A stretch of 64,000 bases of DNA from Mesorhizobium sp. WSM3860. GTDB taxonomy: Bacteria > Pseudomonadota > Alphaproteobacteria > Rhizobiales > Rhizobiaceae. Of the stretch, positions 16,613 to 25,076 are shown piece after piece. Both the position numbers and the translations under genes were made by a program. Below the pieces are notes generated by a model that had not been told where the DNA came from, searched no databases, and saw only the letters and a program-made list of their open reading frames with translations. Position 1 is the stretch's first letter. Each line of letters starts with the position of its first letter. The stretch is from NCBI RefSeq assembly GCF_002294995.1, contig NZ_NSGF01000017.1, positions 1 through 64,000 on the forward strand, read 5' to 3'.

Positions 16613-18754
16613 ATGACCATCATTACCGCCGTCATCGCCTGCGGCTTGTTGTCAGTCCTGTACGCCATCTGGGCGACACGATCGGTGCTTGCGGCCGATC
16701 AGGGCAACCAGCGCATGCAGGAAATCTCCGCCGCCATTCGCGAAGGCGCCCAGGCCTATCTGGCGCGCCAGTACACGACCATCGCCGTCGTCGGCATCGT
16801 CGTGCTTCTTCTCGCCTGGTGGCTGCTCTCCATCACTTCCGCGATCGGCTTCCTGATCGGCGCGGTGCTTTCGGGCGCTGCCGGCTTCATCGGCATGCAT
16901 GTCTCGGTGCGCGCCAATGTCCGCACCGCGCAGGCCGCTTCCAACAGCCTCGCCGCCGGCCTCGACATCGCCTTCAAGTCCGGCGCCATCACCGGCCTGC
17001 TGGTGGCGGGCCTGGCGCTGCTCGGCGTCTCGATCTACTACCTCATCCTGACCGGCCCGATGGGCCTGCAGCCCAACGACCGCGTCGTTATCGACGCGCT
17101 GGTCTCGCTCGGCTTCGGCGCCTCGCTGATCTCGATCTTCGCCCGTCTCGGCGGCGGCATCTTCACCAAGGGCGCCGACGTCGGCGGCGACCTCGTCGGC
17201 AAGGTGGAAGCCGGCATTCCGGAGGACGATCCGCGCAATCCGGCCACCATCGCCGACAATGTCGGCGACAATGTCGGCGACTGCGCCGGCATGGCCGCCG
17301 ACCTGTTCGAGACCTATGCGGTGACGGTCGTCGCCACCATGGTTCTGGCCGCCATCTTCTTTGGCGGCACCGCAGTCTTGGGCGCAGCGATGCTCTATCC
17401 GCTCGCCATCTGCGGCGCCTGCATCCTGACCTCGATCGTCGGCACCTTCTTCGTCAAGCTGGGCTCCAACGGCTCGATCATGGGCGCCCTCTACAAGGGC
17501 CTGATCGTCACCGGCCTGCTGTCGATCGTGGGCCTGGCCGTCGCCACTTCGGCGACGCTCGGTTGGGGTGAGGTCGGCACCGTCGCCGGGATCGCCATCA
17601 CCGGCAAGAACCTGTTCATCTGCGGTCTGATCGGTCTTCTGGTGACCGGCCTCATCGTGGTGATCACCGAATACTACACCGGCACCAACAAGCGCCCGGT
17701 GAATTCGATCGCCCAGGCGTCGGTTACCGGCCACGGCACCAATGTCATCCAGGGCCTCGCCGTCTCGCTGGAATCGACGGCGCTTCCGGCCATCGTCATC
17801 GTCGGCGGCATCATCGCCACCTACCAGCTTGGCGGTCTCTTCGGAACGGCAATCGCCGTTACCACCATGCTCGGGCTCGCCGGCATGATCGTGGCGCTCG
17901 ACGCCTTCGGCCCGGTCACCGACAATGCCGGCGGCATCGCCGAAATGTCGGGCCTGCCCAAGGAAGTGCGCCACTCCACCGACGCGCTCGACGCGGTCGG
18001 CAACACCACCAAGGCCGTGACCAAGGGCTATGCCATCGGCTCCGCCGGCCTCGGCGCGCTGGTGCTGTTCGCGGCCTATTCGAACGACCTCAGGTTCTTT
18101 GCCGCCAATGGCGACAAATACCCTTACTTCCAGGGCATGGGCGAGATCTCCTTCGACCTCTCCAACCCGTATGTCGTTGCCGGCCTGATCTTCGGCGGCC
18201 TGATTCCGTATCTGTTCGGCGGCATCGCCATGACGGCCGTCGGCCGCGCGGCGGGCTCGATCGTCGAGGAGGTGCGCAAGCAGTTCCGCGAGGACAAGGG
18301 CATCATGGCCGGAACCTCGAAACCGAACTATGCGCGCGCCGTCGACCTGCTGACCCGGGCAGCGATCCGGGAAATGATCATCCCGTCGCTGCTGCCGGTG
18401 CTGGCGCCGCTCGTCGTCTATTTCGGCGTGCTCCTGATCTCGGGCTCGAAGGCCTCGGCCTTTGCGGCCCTTGGCGCCTCGCTGCTCGGCGTCATCGTCA
18501 ACGGCCTCTTCGTCGCCGTCTCGATGACCTCCGGCGGCGGCGCCTGGGACAACGCCAAGAAGTCGTTCGAGGACGGCTTTACCGACAAGGACGGCGTCAA
18601 GCACCTGAAGGGCTCCGAGGCGCATAAGGCCTCAGTCACCGGCGACACCGTCGGCGACCCCTACAAGGACACTGCCGGCCCGGCCGTCAACCCGGCGATC
18701 AAGATCACCAACATCGTTGCGCTGCTGCTCCTGGCCGTGCTCGCTCACGGCTGA
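16613..18754 (+). CDS. hppA: Membrane-bound proton-translocating pyrophosphatase (K+-independent type)
   Basis: HppA couples pyrophosphate hydrolysis to proton pumping across the inner membrane. The 713-residue protein has about sixteen hydrophobic segments. The substrate motif GGIFTKGADVGGDLVGKVE (about residue 180) is followed by the acidic NPATIADNVGDNVGDCAG block, and the C-terminal GDTVGDPYKDTAGPAVNP completes the site. The segment VGNTTKAVTKG has Lys where potassium-dependent enzymes have Ala, so this should be the K+-independent form. The frame is open upstream to 16487, but GAGGAAA at about 16599 supports the ATG at 16613. Confidence 0.97.
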   Translation: MTIITAVIACGLLSVLYAIWATRSVLAADQGNQRMQEISAAIREGAQAYLARQYTTIAVVGIVVLLLAWWLLSITSAIGFLIGAVLSGAAGFIGMHVSVRANVRTAQAASNSLAAGLDIAFKSGAITGLLVAGLALLGVSIYYLILTGPMGLQPNDRVVIDALVSLGFGASLISIFARLGGGIFTKGADVGGDLVGKVEAGIPEDDPRNPATIADNVGDNVGDCAGMAADLFETYAVTVVATMVLAAIFFGGTAVLGAAMLYPLAICGACILTSIVGTFFVKLGSNGSIMGALYKGLIVTGLLSIVGLAVATSATLGWGEVGTVAGIAITGKNLFICGLIGLLVTGLIVVITEYYTGTNKRPVNSIAQASVTGHGTNVIQGLAVSLESTALPAIVIVGGIIATYQLGGLFGTAIAVTTMLGLAGMIVALDAFGPVTDNAGGIAEMSGLPKEVRHSTDALDAVGNTTKAVTKGYAIGSAGLGALVLFAAYSNDLRFFAANGDKYPYFQGMGEISFDLSNPYVVAGLIFGGLIPYLFGGIAMTAVGRAAGSIVEEVRKQFREDKGIMAGTSKPNYARAVDLLTRAAIREMIIPSLLPVLAPLVVYFGVLLISGSKASAFAALGASLLGVIVNGLFVAVSMTSGGGAWDNAKKSFEDGFTDKDGVKHLKGSEAHKASVTGDTVGDPYKDTAGPAVNPAIKITNIVALLLLAVLAHG

Positions 18755-18780
18755 GCCAGGCGTTCTTTCTGGACCAAGTG

Positions 18781-18815
18781 AGCCCGCGGGAGCGATCCCG
18801 CGGGTTTTGTTTTTC
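18781..18815 (+). terminator. Rho-independent terminator after hppA
   Basis: CCCGCGGG (18783-18790), a six-base loop and CCCGCGGG (18797-18804; the arm is self-complementary) are followed by TTTTGTTTTTC. Confidence 0.88.
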
Positions 18816-18837
18816 GACTTAGCGGTTTCGGCGTAAC

Positions 18838-18866
18838 AAAAAACCCGCCGAAGCGATTCGGCGGGT
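18838..18866 (-). terminator. Rho-independent terminator after bamE
   Basis: On the minus strand, CCCGCCGAA (18865-18857), a 4-base loop and TTCGGCGGG (18852-18844) are followed by a run of six T (18843-18838). It serves the convergent gene ending at 18897. Confidence 0.88.
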
Positions 18867-18896
18867 CTTGGTCCGTGGACGTCGCTGACAGCGAAC

Positions 18897-19412
18897 TCAG
18901 GGCGTGCCGCCGCCCGGGATGCCGGGCGCCAGCTTGCTGGCGCCGTTGATGATCTGGCTGAGGAAGTTCTGGTCCTTGCCGCCCGTCGGCGTCGTCCTCG
19001 AGATGAAGTCGAAGACCTTGCCGTCCTTCAGACCGTAATTGGCGATCTGGGTGACGCGGCCGTCGGCGCCGAAATAGACCGCCAGCACGTGCTGGTCGAC
19101 GATGTGCGGGTTGTCGAATGCGACGTAGCGCTTGCGCGTCTGCGAGATGTAGTAGAACGCCTCGTTGTCGAAGGTCGCCGTCGTCGACGGCGTGCCCAGC
19201 GCAAGAAGCACCTGCTCGCGACTCGATCCGACCGGCACCGAGTCGATCGCCGCCTGGTCGATGACGTAGCCTTTCGTCAGCGTCTCGCTCGGATGCAGAT
19301 CACCGAACATCTTGGACGAATTGCAGGCGGAAAGCGCGGATACCGCCACCAGCAGAGAGGCCACGCCCGCCGGCACAGGCATGAAAAACGACTTGAATTT
19401 CAGCGCACCCAA
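18897..19412 (-). CDS. bamE: Outer membrane protein assembly factor BamE (SmpA/OmlA lipoprotein)
   Basis: BamE is a lipoprotein of the BAM complex that inserts outer-membrane beta-barrels. The protein has a lipoprotein signal peptide ending in the lipobox LSAC. Then comes the SmpA/OmlA core, DQAAIDSVPVGSSREQVLLALGTPST, YYISQTRKRYVAF, VLAVYFGADGRVTQIANYGLKDG. The start is uncertain: TTG at 19412 has a GGAG just upstream and gives a positively charged signal-peptide start (KFKSFF), while the ATG at 19382 lacks a ribosome site. The C-terminal tail is Gly/Pro-rich. It is divergent from the bc1 chaperone gene. Confidence 0.9.
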   Translation of the reverse strand: MGALKFKSFFMPVPAGVASLLVAVSALSACNSSKMFGDLHPSETLTKGYVIDQAAIDSVPVGSSREQVLLALGTPSTTATFDNEAFYYISQTRKRYVAFDNPHIVDQHVLAVYFGADGRVTQIANYGLKDGKVFDFISRTTPTGGKDQNFLSQIINGASKLAPGIPGGGTP

Positions 19413-19529
19413 CAACAATTCTCCATCACATCCCCGCAGCTTGCGCTGGGCCGCAAAACCGGTAAACCAGCTTGCATGCCGATGCAACAAGGCCAAATCA
19501 AACAAAAGGTCCCCGGGAGACCACCCTCA

Positions 19530-20072
19530 ATGTTCCAGCGCCTTTTTGGTCGCGAACGTCACGCCAACCGCGCCATCACCGAGGCGCTCTACGCACAAAT
19601 CGTGGCGGCGGCGCGGCAAACGGTGTTTTATTCCGACTGGAATGTGCCGGATACGCCGCTTGGCCGCTTCGAGATGCTGTCGCTGCATATGTACCTGATC
19701 CAGCGCCGGCTGCGCGGGGAGGGCGGGGCCGCGGCCGAGGTCGCTCAGGTGCTGATCGACGAGTTCTTCCTCGATGTCGACCATTCGCTGAGGGAACTCG
19801 GCATCAGCGATGTCGGCGTGCCGAAGCGCATGAAGAAGCTGGCAAAGATGTTCTATGGCCGCACCGCGGCTTACGACGAGGCCTTGCGGGACGACGACGG
19901 CGCGGCGCTTGCCGCGGCGCTCGCCCGCAATGTCAGGCCCGATGCCGGCGAATGGTCTGAGGCGTCGCTGCTGGCGAGCTATGTTTGCGCGGCGTCCGGG
20001 CAGCTTGCCGCTCAGCCGACCGAATCGATCATGGCCGGAACCGTTGCGTTCCCGGCCGCCGGAGCCACCTGA
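19530..20072 (+). CDS. Ubiquinol-cytochrome c chaperone family protein (CBP3/UQCC1-like)
   Basis: The 180-residue protein matches the bacterial relatives of CBP3, which help to assemble cytochrome bc1. The family signatures are YAQIVAAARQTVFYSDWNVPDTPLGRFEMLSLHMYLIQRRL and DVDHSLRELGISDVGVPKRMKKLAKMFYGRTAAYDEAL. GGGAGA at about 19515 precedes the ATG at 19530. The frame upstream is only open by chance and overlaps bamE. It is followed after 11 bases by the DUF177 gene, so the two are probably co-transcribed. Confidence 0.9.
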   Translation: MFQRLFGRERHANRAITEALYAQIVAAARQTVFYSDWNVPDTPLGRFEMLSLHMYLIQRRLRGEGGAAAEVAQVLIDEFFLDVDHSLRELGISDVGVPKRMKKLAKMFYGRTAAYDEALRDDDGAALAAALARNVRPDAGEWSEASLLASYVCAASGQLAAQPTESIMAGTVAFPAAGAT

Positions 20073-20083
20073 AGGAGGCGAGA

Positions 20084-20632
20084 ATGAAGCACGCCGAACC
20101 GCAGAGCCCCGTATCCTTTGTCGCCAATGTCGCCCGCCTGCCGCAGAAGGGTTTGCCGGTCGCGATCGAGGCCGACGAACGGCAGCGCGCAGCACTTGCC
20201 GCCGAATATGACCTGCTTTCCGTCGAGAGCTACCGAGCCGAGCTCTTGGTGGCGTCCTGGAAACGCAACGGTGTAAAGGTCAGCGGCCGTGTCGAAGCCG
20301 ACATCACCCAGGCCTGTATTGTCACCCTCGAGCCGGTCGCGGCTCACATCGACGAGCCTGTCGAGGCGCTGTTCTTGCCGGAGCAGTCGAAACTCGGGCG
20401 CGAAGGCTTCGACGGCGGCGGCGAGATCGTCCTCGACGCCGACGGGCCCGACAGCCCGGAGACTTTTTCCGGCGACACCATCGATGTCGGGGCGCTCGCC
20501 GAGCAGTTTTTCGGCCTCGCGATCGACCCTTATCCGCGCAAGCCCGGCGCCTCGCTCGAGGCTGCGGGTGACGATCAGCCCGAGGAAAGCGAATTCCAGA
20601 AAAAGCTGCGTTCGCTGCTCGGAAAATCCTGA
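20084..20632 (+). CDS. DUF177 (YceD-like) domain protein
   Basis: The 182-residue protein has the DUF177 core: VSGRVEADITQACIVTLEPVAAHIDEPVEALFLPE with the conserved Cys, followed by an acidic D/E-rich stretch and IDVGALAEQFFGLAIDPYPRKPG. E. coli YceD of this family is linked to 23S rRNA. The gene is preceded by a strong AAGGAGG site and is followed by plsX, the usual alphaproteobacterial order. In other bacteria rpmF sits between; it is absent here. Confidence 0.88.
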   Translation: MKHAEPQSPVSFVANVARLPQKGLPVAIEADERQRAALAAEYDLLSVESYRAELLVASWKRNGVKVSGRVEADITQACIVTLEPVAAHIDEPVEALFLPEQSKLGREGFDGGGEIVLDADGPDSPETFSGDTIDVGALAEQFFGLAIDPYPRKPGASLEAAGDDQPEESEFQKKLRSLLGKS

Positions 20633-20762
20633 ACGCGGCCTGGATTTTGGAAAAGTTGGTTGTGCGGCAGCCCAAAACCGCTATTTTCGCCGAACCTTCG
20701 CGAGCCCCCTTACCTCGGCAGGCGCCCGCCGCTAGCCAGGCAAACCGTGAGAAAAACACCGC

Positions 20763-21833
20763 GTGATCAGGATTTCCATCGATGCCATGGGCGGGGATCA
20801 CGGACCAGGCGTCGTCATCCCCGCGCTGATGACGGTCGCCATCCGCCGCCCTGACATCCGTTTCGTCATCTATGGCAGCGAGGACGCCGTGCGCCCCGAA
20901 CTGGCCAAGTTCCCCAAGCTCGCCGAGGTGAGCGAGTTCGTCCATTGCGAGATCGCTGTCAGGATGGACGACAAGCCGAGCCAGGCGCTGCGCCATGGCC
21001 GCTGGAAATCGTCGATGTGGAAGGCGGTCGAGGCGGTGAAGAACGGCGCCGCGCAGGCCTGCATCTCAGCCGGCAACACCGGCGCGCTGATGGCGATGTC
21101 GAAATTCTGCCTGCGCACCATGGCCACCATCGACCGCCCGGCGATCGCAGCGCTTTGGCCGACGACGCGCGGCGAGAGCGTGGTGCTCGACGTCGGCGCC
21201 ACCATCGGCGCGGATGCGCATCAGCTCGTCGACTTCGCCATCCTCGGCACCGGAATGGCGCGTTCGGTGTTCGGCATCGAGCGGCCGAGCGTCGGCCTGC
21301 TCAATGTCGGCGTCGAGGAGATCAAGGGCCAGGAGGAGGTCAAGGAGGCCGGGCGCATGCTGCGCGAGGCCAACATGGCCTCGATGAACTATCGCGGCTT
21401 CGTCGAGGGCGACGATATCGGCAAGGGCACGGTCGACGTGGTCGTCACCGAAGGCTTTGCCGGCAACATCGCGCTGAAGACCGCCGAGGGCACGGCAAGG
21501 CAGATCGCCGGCTATTTGCGGGCCGCCATGAGCCGCACGCTGATGGCCAGGATCGGTTACGTCTTTGCCAAAGGCGCCTTCGACCGGCTGCGCGAGAAGA
21601 TGGATGTCGGCCGCTCCAATGGCGGCGTCTTCCTGGGCCTGAACGGCATTGTGGTGAAGAGCCATGGCGGTGCCGATTCGGATGGCTTTGCGGCGGCGAT
21701 CGAGCTCGGCTACGACATGGTGCGCAACAATCTGCTTGACCGGATCGAGGCCGATCTCGATCTGTTTCATGCGCGCAATCCGACTGCCCAGGCAAACAGG
21801 AAATCCGGCGTCGTCGTCGACGCCGAGGAATAG
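20763..21833 (+). CDS. plsX: Phosphate acyltransferase PlsX
   Basis: PlsX moves acyl chains from acyl-carrier protein to phosphate, giving acyl-phosphate for phospholipid synthesis. The 356-residue protein starts with IRISIDAMGGDHGPGVVIPA, the diagnostic N-terminal motif. It also has CISAGNTGALMAMSKFCL (about residue 100), GLLNVGVEEIKGQEEVKEA and VVVTEGFAGNIALKTAEG. The start is GTG at 20763. Nine bases separate it from fabH, so the pair forms a lipid-initiation operon. Confidence 0.97.
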   Translation: MIRISIDAMGGDHGPGVVIPALMTVAIRRPDIRFVIYGSEDAVRPELAKFPKLAEVSEFVHCEIAVRMDDKPSQALRHGRWKSSMWKAVEAVKNGAAQACISAGNTGALMAMSKFCLRTMATIDRPAIAALWPTTRGESVVLDVGATIGADAHQLVDFAILGTGMARSVFGIERPSVGLLNVGVEEIKGQEEVKEAGRMLREANMASMNYRGFVEGDDIGKGTVDVVVTEGFAGNIALKTAEGTARQIAGYLRAAMSRTLMARIGYVFAKGAFDRLREKMDVGRSNGGVFLGLNGIVVKSHGGADSDGFAAAIELGYDMVRNNLLDRIEADLDLFHARNPTAQANRKSGVVVDAEE

Positions 21834-21842
21834 GAACGAACC

Positions 21843-22814
21843 TTGATCAGATCAGTCGTGCGCGGCAACGGTGCCGCGCTGCCCCGCCGCATCATGAAGA
21901 ATGCCGATTTCGAAGGCATGGTCGAGACCTCCGACGAGTGGATCGTTCAGCGCACCGGCATCCGGCAGCGCCACGTCGCGGCCGACGACGAGACGACGGC
22001 CTCGCTGGGCGAGGCGGCGGCGCGCGCCGCGCTCGACAGCGGCGGCCTGACGCCTGCCGATATCGATCTGATCGTGCTGGCGACGTCGACGCCCAACAAT
22101 ACTTTTCCCGCGACCGCTGTTGAGATCCAGAACCGGCTCGGCATGCGTCACGGCTTTGCCTTCGACATGCAGGCCGTGTGTTCCGGCTTCGTCTATGCCG
22201 TCGCCACGGCCGATCTCTATATCCGCGGCGGGTTGGCAAAACGCGCGCTGGTGATCGGCTCCGAAACCTTCTCGCGCATCCTCGACTGGAGCGACCGCTC
22301 GACCTGCGTGCTTTTCGGCGACGGCGCTGGCGCCGTTGTGCTGGAAGCGCAGGACGGGACGGGCGGCATCGCCGATCGCGGTGTGCTGGCCGCCAGCCTG
22401 CGCTCGGACGGCGTCCACAAGGAAAAACTCTTCGTCGACGGCGGGCCGTCCACCACCGGAACGGTCGGCCATCTCAGGATGGAAGGCCGCGAGGTGTTCA
22501 AGCACGCGGTCGGCATGATCACCGACGTCATCGAGGCAACTTTCGCCGAGGCCGGCATCACCGCGGAAGACCTCGATTGGTTCGTGCCGCATCAGGCCAA
22601 TAAACGGATCATTGACGCTTCCGCCAAGAAGCTCGGGATAGCCGAAGAGAAAGTCGTGGTCACCGTCGATTTGCACGGTAATACCTCGGCTGCCTCCGTG
22701 CCGCTCGCTTTGTCGGTGGCCGTCGCCGACGGCCGCATCAAGAAGGGCGACCTTGTTCTGCTCGAGGCGATGGGCGGGGGTTTTACCTGGGGCGCGGTGT
22801 TGCTCCGCTGGTAA
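21843..22814 (+). CDS. fabH: Beta-ketoacyl-ACP synthase III
   Basis: FabH starts fatty-acid synthesis by condensing acetyl-CoA with malonyl-ACP. The 323-residue protein has the catalytic Cys in FDMQAVCSGFVYAV (about residue 112), His in WFVPHQANKRI (about residue 250) and Asn in LHGNTSAASVPLAL (about residue 280). ETSDEWIVQRTGIRQR near residue 28 is also typical. The start is TTG at 21843, supported by AGGAACG shortly before it. It shares an operon with plsX. Confidence 0.97.
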   Translation: MIRSVVRGNGAALPRRIMKNADFEGMVETSDEWIVQRTGIRQRHVAADDETTASLGEAAARAALDSGGLTPADIDLIVLATSTPNNTFPATAVEIQNRLGMRHGFAFDMQAVCSGFVYAVATADLYIRGGLAKRALVIGSETFSRILDWSDRSTCVLFGDGAGAVVLEAQDGTGGIADRGVLAASLRSDGVHKEKLFVDGGPSTTGTVGHLRMEGREVFKHAVGMITDVIEATFAEAGITAEDLDWFVPHQANKRIIDASAKKLGIAEEKVVVTVDLHGNTSAASVPLALSVAVADGRIKKGDLVLLEAMGGGFTWGAVLLRW

Positions 22815-22838
22815 GTGCCGAACGCGGGGGTTCGGTCC

Positions 22839-22867
22839 TTGACCTTGCCGGATCAATTACTTAGGCT
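22839..22867 (+). promoter_or_regulatory. Candidate ihfA promoter
   Basis: TTGACC at 22839-22844, a 17-bp spacer and TAGGCT at 22862-22867 lie about 50 bp before the ihfA start. The -35 is good and the -10 is weak. Confidence 0.4.
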
Positions 22868-22916
22868 CTGCCGCTGCCTGTATCGATTTATGTTTTTGAG
22901 CTGATGGGACGGTCGC

Positions 22917-23240
22917 ATGGGGGGAAAGACACTGACGCGTGCCGACCTAGCCGAAGCCGTTTACCGCAAGGTTGGTTTATCGCGAACTGAATCGGCCGAG
23001 CTGGTCGAGGCCGTCCTGGATGAGATTTGCGAAGCCATCGTTCGTGGCGAGACGGTGAAGCTCTCTTCCTTTGCGACTTTCCATGTCCGCTCCAAGAACG
23101 AGCGCATCGGCCGCAATCCCAAAACCGGCGAGGAAGTGCCGATCCTGCCGCGCCGCGTGATGACCTTCAAATCCTCGAACGTGCTGAAGAACCGCATCTT
23201 GCGTTCGCACCAGAACAGCAAGGCCAAGGGCGTCAAGTAG
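22917..23240 (+). CDS. ihfA: Integration host factor subunit alpha
   Basis: IHF-alpha pairs with IHF-beta to bend DNA at specific sites. The 107-residue protein has the HU/IHF fold: LTRADLAEAVYRKVGLSRTESAELVEAVLDEI, then VKLSSFATFHVRSKNERIGRNPKTGEEVPI with the arm tip RNPKTGE. It follows fabH by 102 bp and precedes a MerR-type gene, a conserved alphaproteobacterial arrangement. Confidence 0.96.
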   Translation: MGGKTLTRADLAEAVYRKVGLSRTESAELVEAVLDEICEAIVRGETVKLSSFATFHVRSKNERIGRNPKTGEEVPILPRRVMTFKSSNVLKNRILRSHQNSKAKGVK

Positions 23241-23365
23241 GCCTCGAATGCCGGTTGAAAACCGCGGCTCCTTTGACGCTGGGCTTGAATTACGCTTCAT
23301 AAACCGCTGAAATAAGGTACGATTCGGATCAACTCCGGATTGCGGACCAGCGTGAGGATTCGCCC

Positions 23366-23905
23366 ATGGACAAGAGCCCCGATGCTTTCCGCACCATCAG
23401 CGAAGTCGCGGAAGATCTCGACCTGCCGCAGCACGTGCTGCGTTTCTGGGAAACGCGTTTCAACCAGATCAAGCCGATGAAGCGTGGTGGCGGCCGCCGT
23501 TACTACCGGCCGCAGGACGTTGAGCTGATCAAGGGCATCCGGCACATGCTCTATGATCAGGGCTATACGATCAAAGGCGTGCAGAAGCTGTTGCGCGAGA
23601 ACGGCAACCATTTCCTGGTTGCGATCGGCAATGGCGACATGGCAGCCGTCGAGGCGATCGCGCAACGCCGCCAGGCCGAGCAGGTGCCGCTGACCGCGGC
23701 TGCCCAGCCGCGCGGCGACGAGGATGCGCTGGTCGGTCAGCCCAAGGTGAAGCCCAGCCGCCGTTTCTTCGGTCTCGGCAAGGGCGACGACGAAGGTCCC
23801 GTGCAGCCGGACTCCTCGAAATTGTCGCGCGACAACCGGGCCTTGCTGCAGGAGGCGCTCTTCGACCTTTTGGAGTGCAAGCGCCTGCTCGACCAGGTGC
23901 GTTGA
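23366..23905 (+). CDS. MerR-family transcriptional regulator
   Basis: The 179-residue protein has an N-terminal MerR winged helix: AFRTISEVAEDLDLPQHVLRFWETRFNQIKPMKRGGGRRYYRPQDVELI. A helix follows (HMLYDQGYTIKGVQKLLRENG). The C-terminal part is low in complexity, with no metal-binding cysteines (one Cys only, near the end), so it is unlikely to be a metal sensor. The gene follows ihfA. GAGGA at about 23354 supports the start. The effector is unknown. Confidence 0.9.
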   Translation: MDKSPDAFRTISEVAEDLDLPQHVLRFWETRFNQIKPMKRGGGRRYYRPQDVELIKGIRHMLYDQGYTIKGVQKLLRENGNHFLVAIGNGDMAAVEAIAQRRQAEQVPLTAAAQPRGDEDALVGQPKVKPSRRFFGLGKGDDEGPVQPDSSKLSRDNRALLQEALFDLLECKRLLDQVR

Positions 23906-24008
23906 GCTGCGGTTGCCGCTCCCGCGTTCGAACGGCCGGCGTCCCTGACAGCCGGAACTGCTGTCGCATCCATGCGTTAGCCCTTCTCTGCAAAGAAGGA
24001 CATCAGGC

Positions 24009-24311
24009 ATGGCATGGTTTTCGACCCTTTCCGATCTCGATCTGGACAGGCAGGTCGCGGCGCTCTCGCGCCAACTGGATGATGTCAGGAAAGCCTTGGC
24101 CAAACGCGGCGACACCTATTACGAGGACGGCCGCGAGGCGGCGTCCGACTATTATTCGCAGCTCGCCGACCGCTTTCACGAGGCGCTGCCGGCAATCAGG
24201 CGCCGGGGCAGGGCGCTCGAGCATACCGCGCGCGACCATCCGGCCACCGTGGCCGCAGTCGGGCTGGTCGTGGTCGGCCTGCTTGCCGGCCTTCTGATCA
24301 GCCGGCGCTGA
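24009..24311 (+). CDS. DUF883/ElaB-like membrane-anchored small protein
   Basis: The 100-residue protein is mostly charged helix (DLDRQVAALSRQLDDVRKALAKRG) and ends in a single membrane segment (ATVAAVGLVVVGLLAGLLISRR) with a positive tail. This layout matches ElaB/YqjD/DUF883 proteins, which in E. coli bind ribosomes at the inner membrane in stationary phase. Sequence similarity is moderate, so the assignment rests on layout. Confidence 0.6.
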   Translation: MAWFSTLSDLDLDRQVAALSRQLDDVRKALAKRGDTYYEDGREAASDYYSQLADRFHEALPAIRRRGRALEHTARDHPATVAAVGLVVVGLLAGLLISRR

Positions 24312-24411
24312 TTGCGAAACAGAAATGGCGACCATTCGCGCCGGCCGCCATTTTCCGTCAGCAAGAGAGCCCATCCGGATCAAATCGGGAAGGAATGGGC
24401 TTCGGCTTCGA

Positions 24412-24672
24412 TCAGTTGGCGAGCTTGATCCGGCTCTTCGGATCGACCTTCATAACCTGGCTGCACTTGCCGTAGACGGTGCCGTTCTTATCGGTGGCGT
24501 CGGTGTAGGTGCCCTTGCAGTCGAGCTGCAGCACCAGACAGGAGCCGGAGCCTTTGCAGACCGCGCCGCCGTCACCGGTCGGATGGGTGCCGGCAAAGGC
24601 TGGCGCGGAAACCGAGCCGAAAGTCGAGACGACGACGGCGGCGGCGAGCGAGATGCGCTTGAAGTTGGTCAT
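24412..24672 (-). CDS. Small secreted four-cysteine protein
   Basis: The 86-residue protein begins with a signal peptide (FKRISLAAAVVVSTFGSVSAPAFA). The mature part of about 55 residues holds four cysteines (VCKGSGSCLVLQLDCKG..YGKCSQV), probably forming two disulfides in the periplasm. GGAAGGAAA upstream supports the ATG at 24672. I do not recognise the family. Confidence 0.6.
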   Translation of the reverse strand: MTNFKRISLAAAVVVSTFGSVSAPAFAGTHPTGDGGAVCKGSGSCLVLQLDCKGTYTDATDKNGTVYGKCSQVMKVDPKSRIKLAN

Positions 24673-25076
24673 GTGAGCATTTCCTTCCATTGGTTGCTGG
24701 GATCGCTTTCTGGCGTCCCGGTCCGGTTGAGGAGCGCCTTCGTGGCGCCCATGACCGCTTGGTGCGGCCTCCGATGGAAAGGTTCACGTCCCGCGCGATT
24801 TTTCTCGCGTGGCGGGTATTGCTTTGAAGATGTCAGCGTTCAGGTTGCTTGCCGTAGGTGCCGCGTCTGCCAGCCCTAACGCCTCGTTGGGGCCAGTCTG
24901 ATGAAGGCGAGAGGTCGGGAGCGCCTGAAAAGGATCGAATGCGGCTGCGCGCTCATCAGTGGGACAGCGGGTGCCCGAAGGAGAGGCATGGCCCACCGAA
25001 GCGAAAAATTCCGATGGGAAGACCTGCGCGATCAATACAATGAAGGCCTGTCTTCCCATCGGCAAGTGGGAAGGGA
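24673..25076 (-). other. 404-bp gap with an unrecognised open frame and a long inverted repeat
   Basis: On the minus strand an open frame runs from ATG 25059 to 24784 (about 91 residues; GRQAFIVLIAQVFPSEFFAS near its start, then GTRCPTDERAAAFDPF). It lacks a convincing ribosome site and overlaps the inverted repeat at 25011-25062, so it may be chance or part of a repeated intergenic element. No other gene is seen here. Confidence 0.3.
25003..25062 (-). terminator. Long-loop terminator-like inverted repeat after the His-rich gene
   Basis: A perfect 13-bp inverted repeat, CCGATGGGAAGAC (25011-25023) and GTCTTCCCATCGG (25050-25062), surrounds a 26-base loop. Read on the minus strand it is followed by AATTTTTCG. 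A competing hairpin uses CTTCCCA (25052-25058) with TGGGAAG (25067-25073). This could be the transcript end of the gene at 25077. Confidence 0.5.

Noticed and set aside
16652..18625. A 657-residue open frame antisense to hppA
   Set aside because: High GC codon bias leaves long open antisense frames. Its translation is rich in His, Asp, Arg and Gly with no known motif, while hppA is certain on the other strand.
18897..19505. ATG 19382 as the only bamE start
   Set aside because: It lacks a ribosome site and would remove the basic start of the signal peptide; a TTG at 19412 with GGAG upstream fits better, though it remains possible.
23906..24008. A tRNA-like stretch with GTTCGAA after the MerR gene
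   Set aside because: No acceptor, D or anticodon stem can be formed around it.
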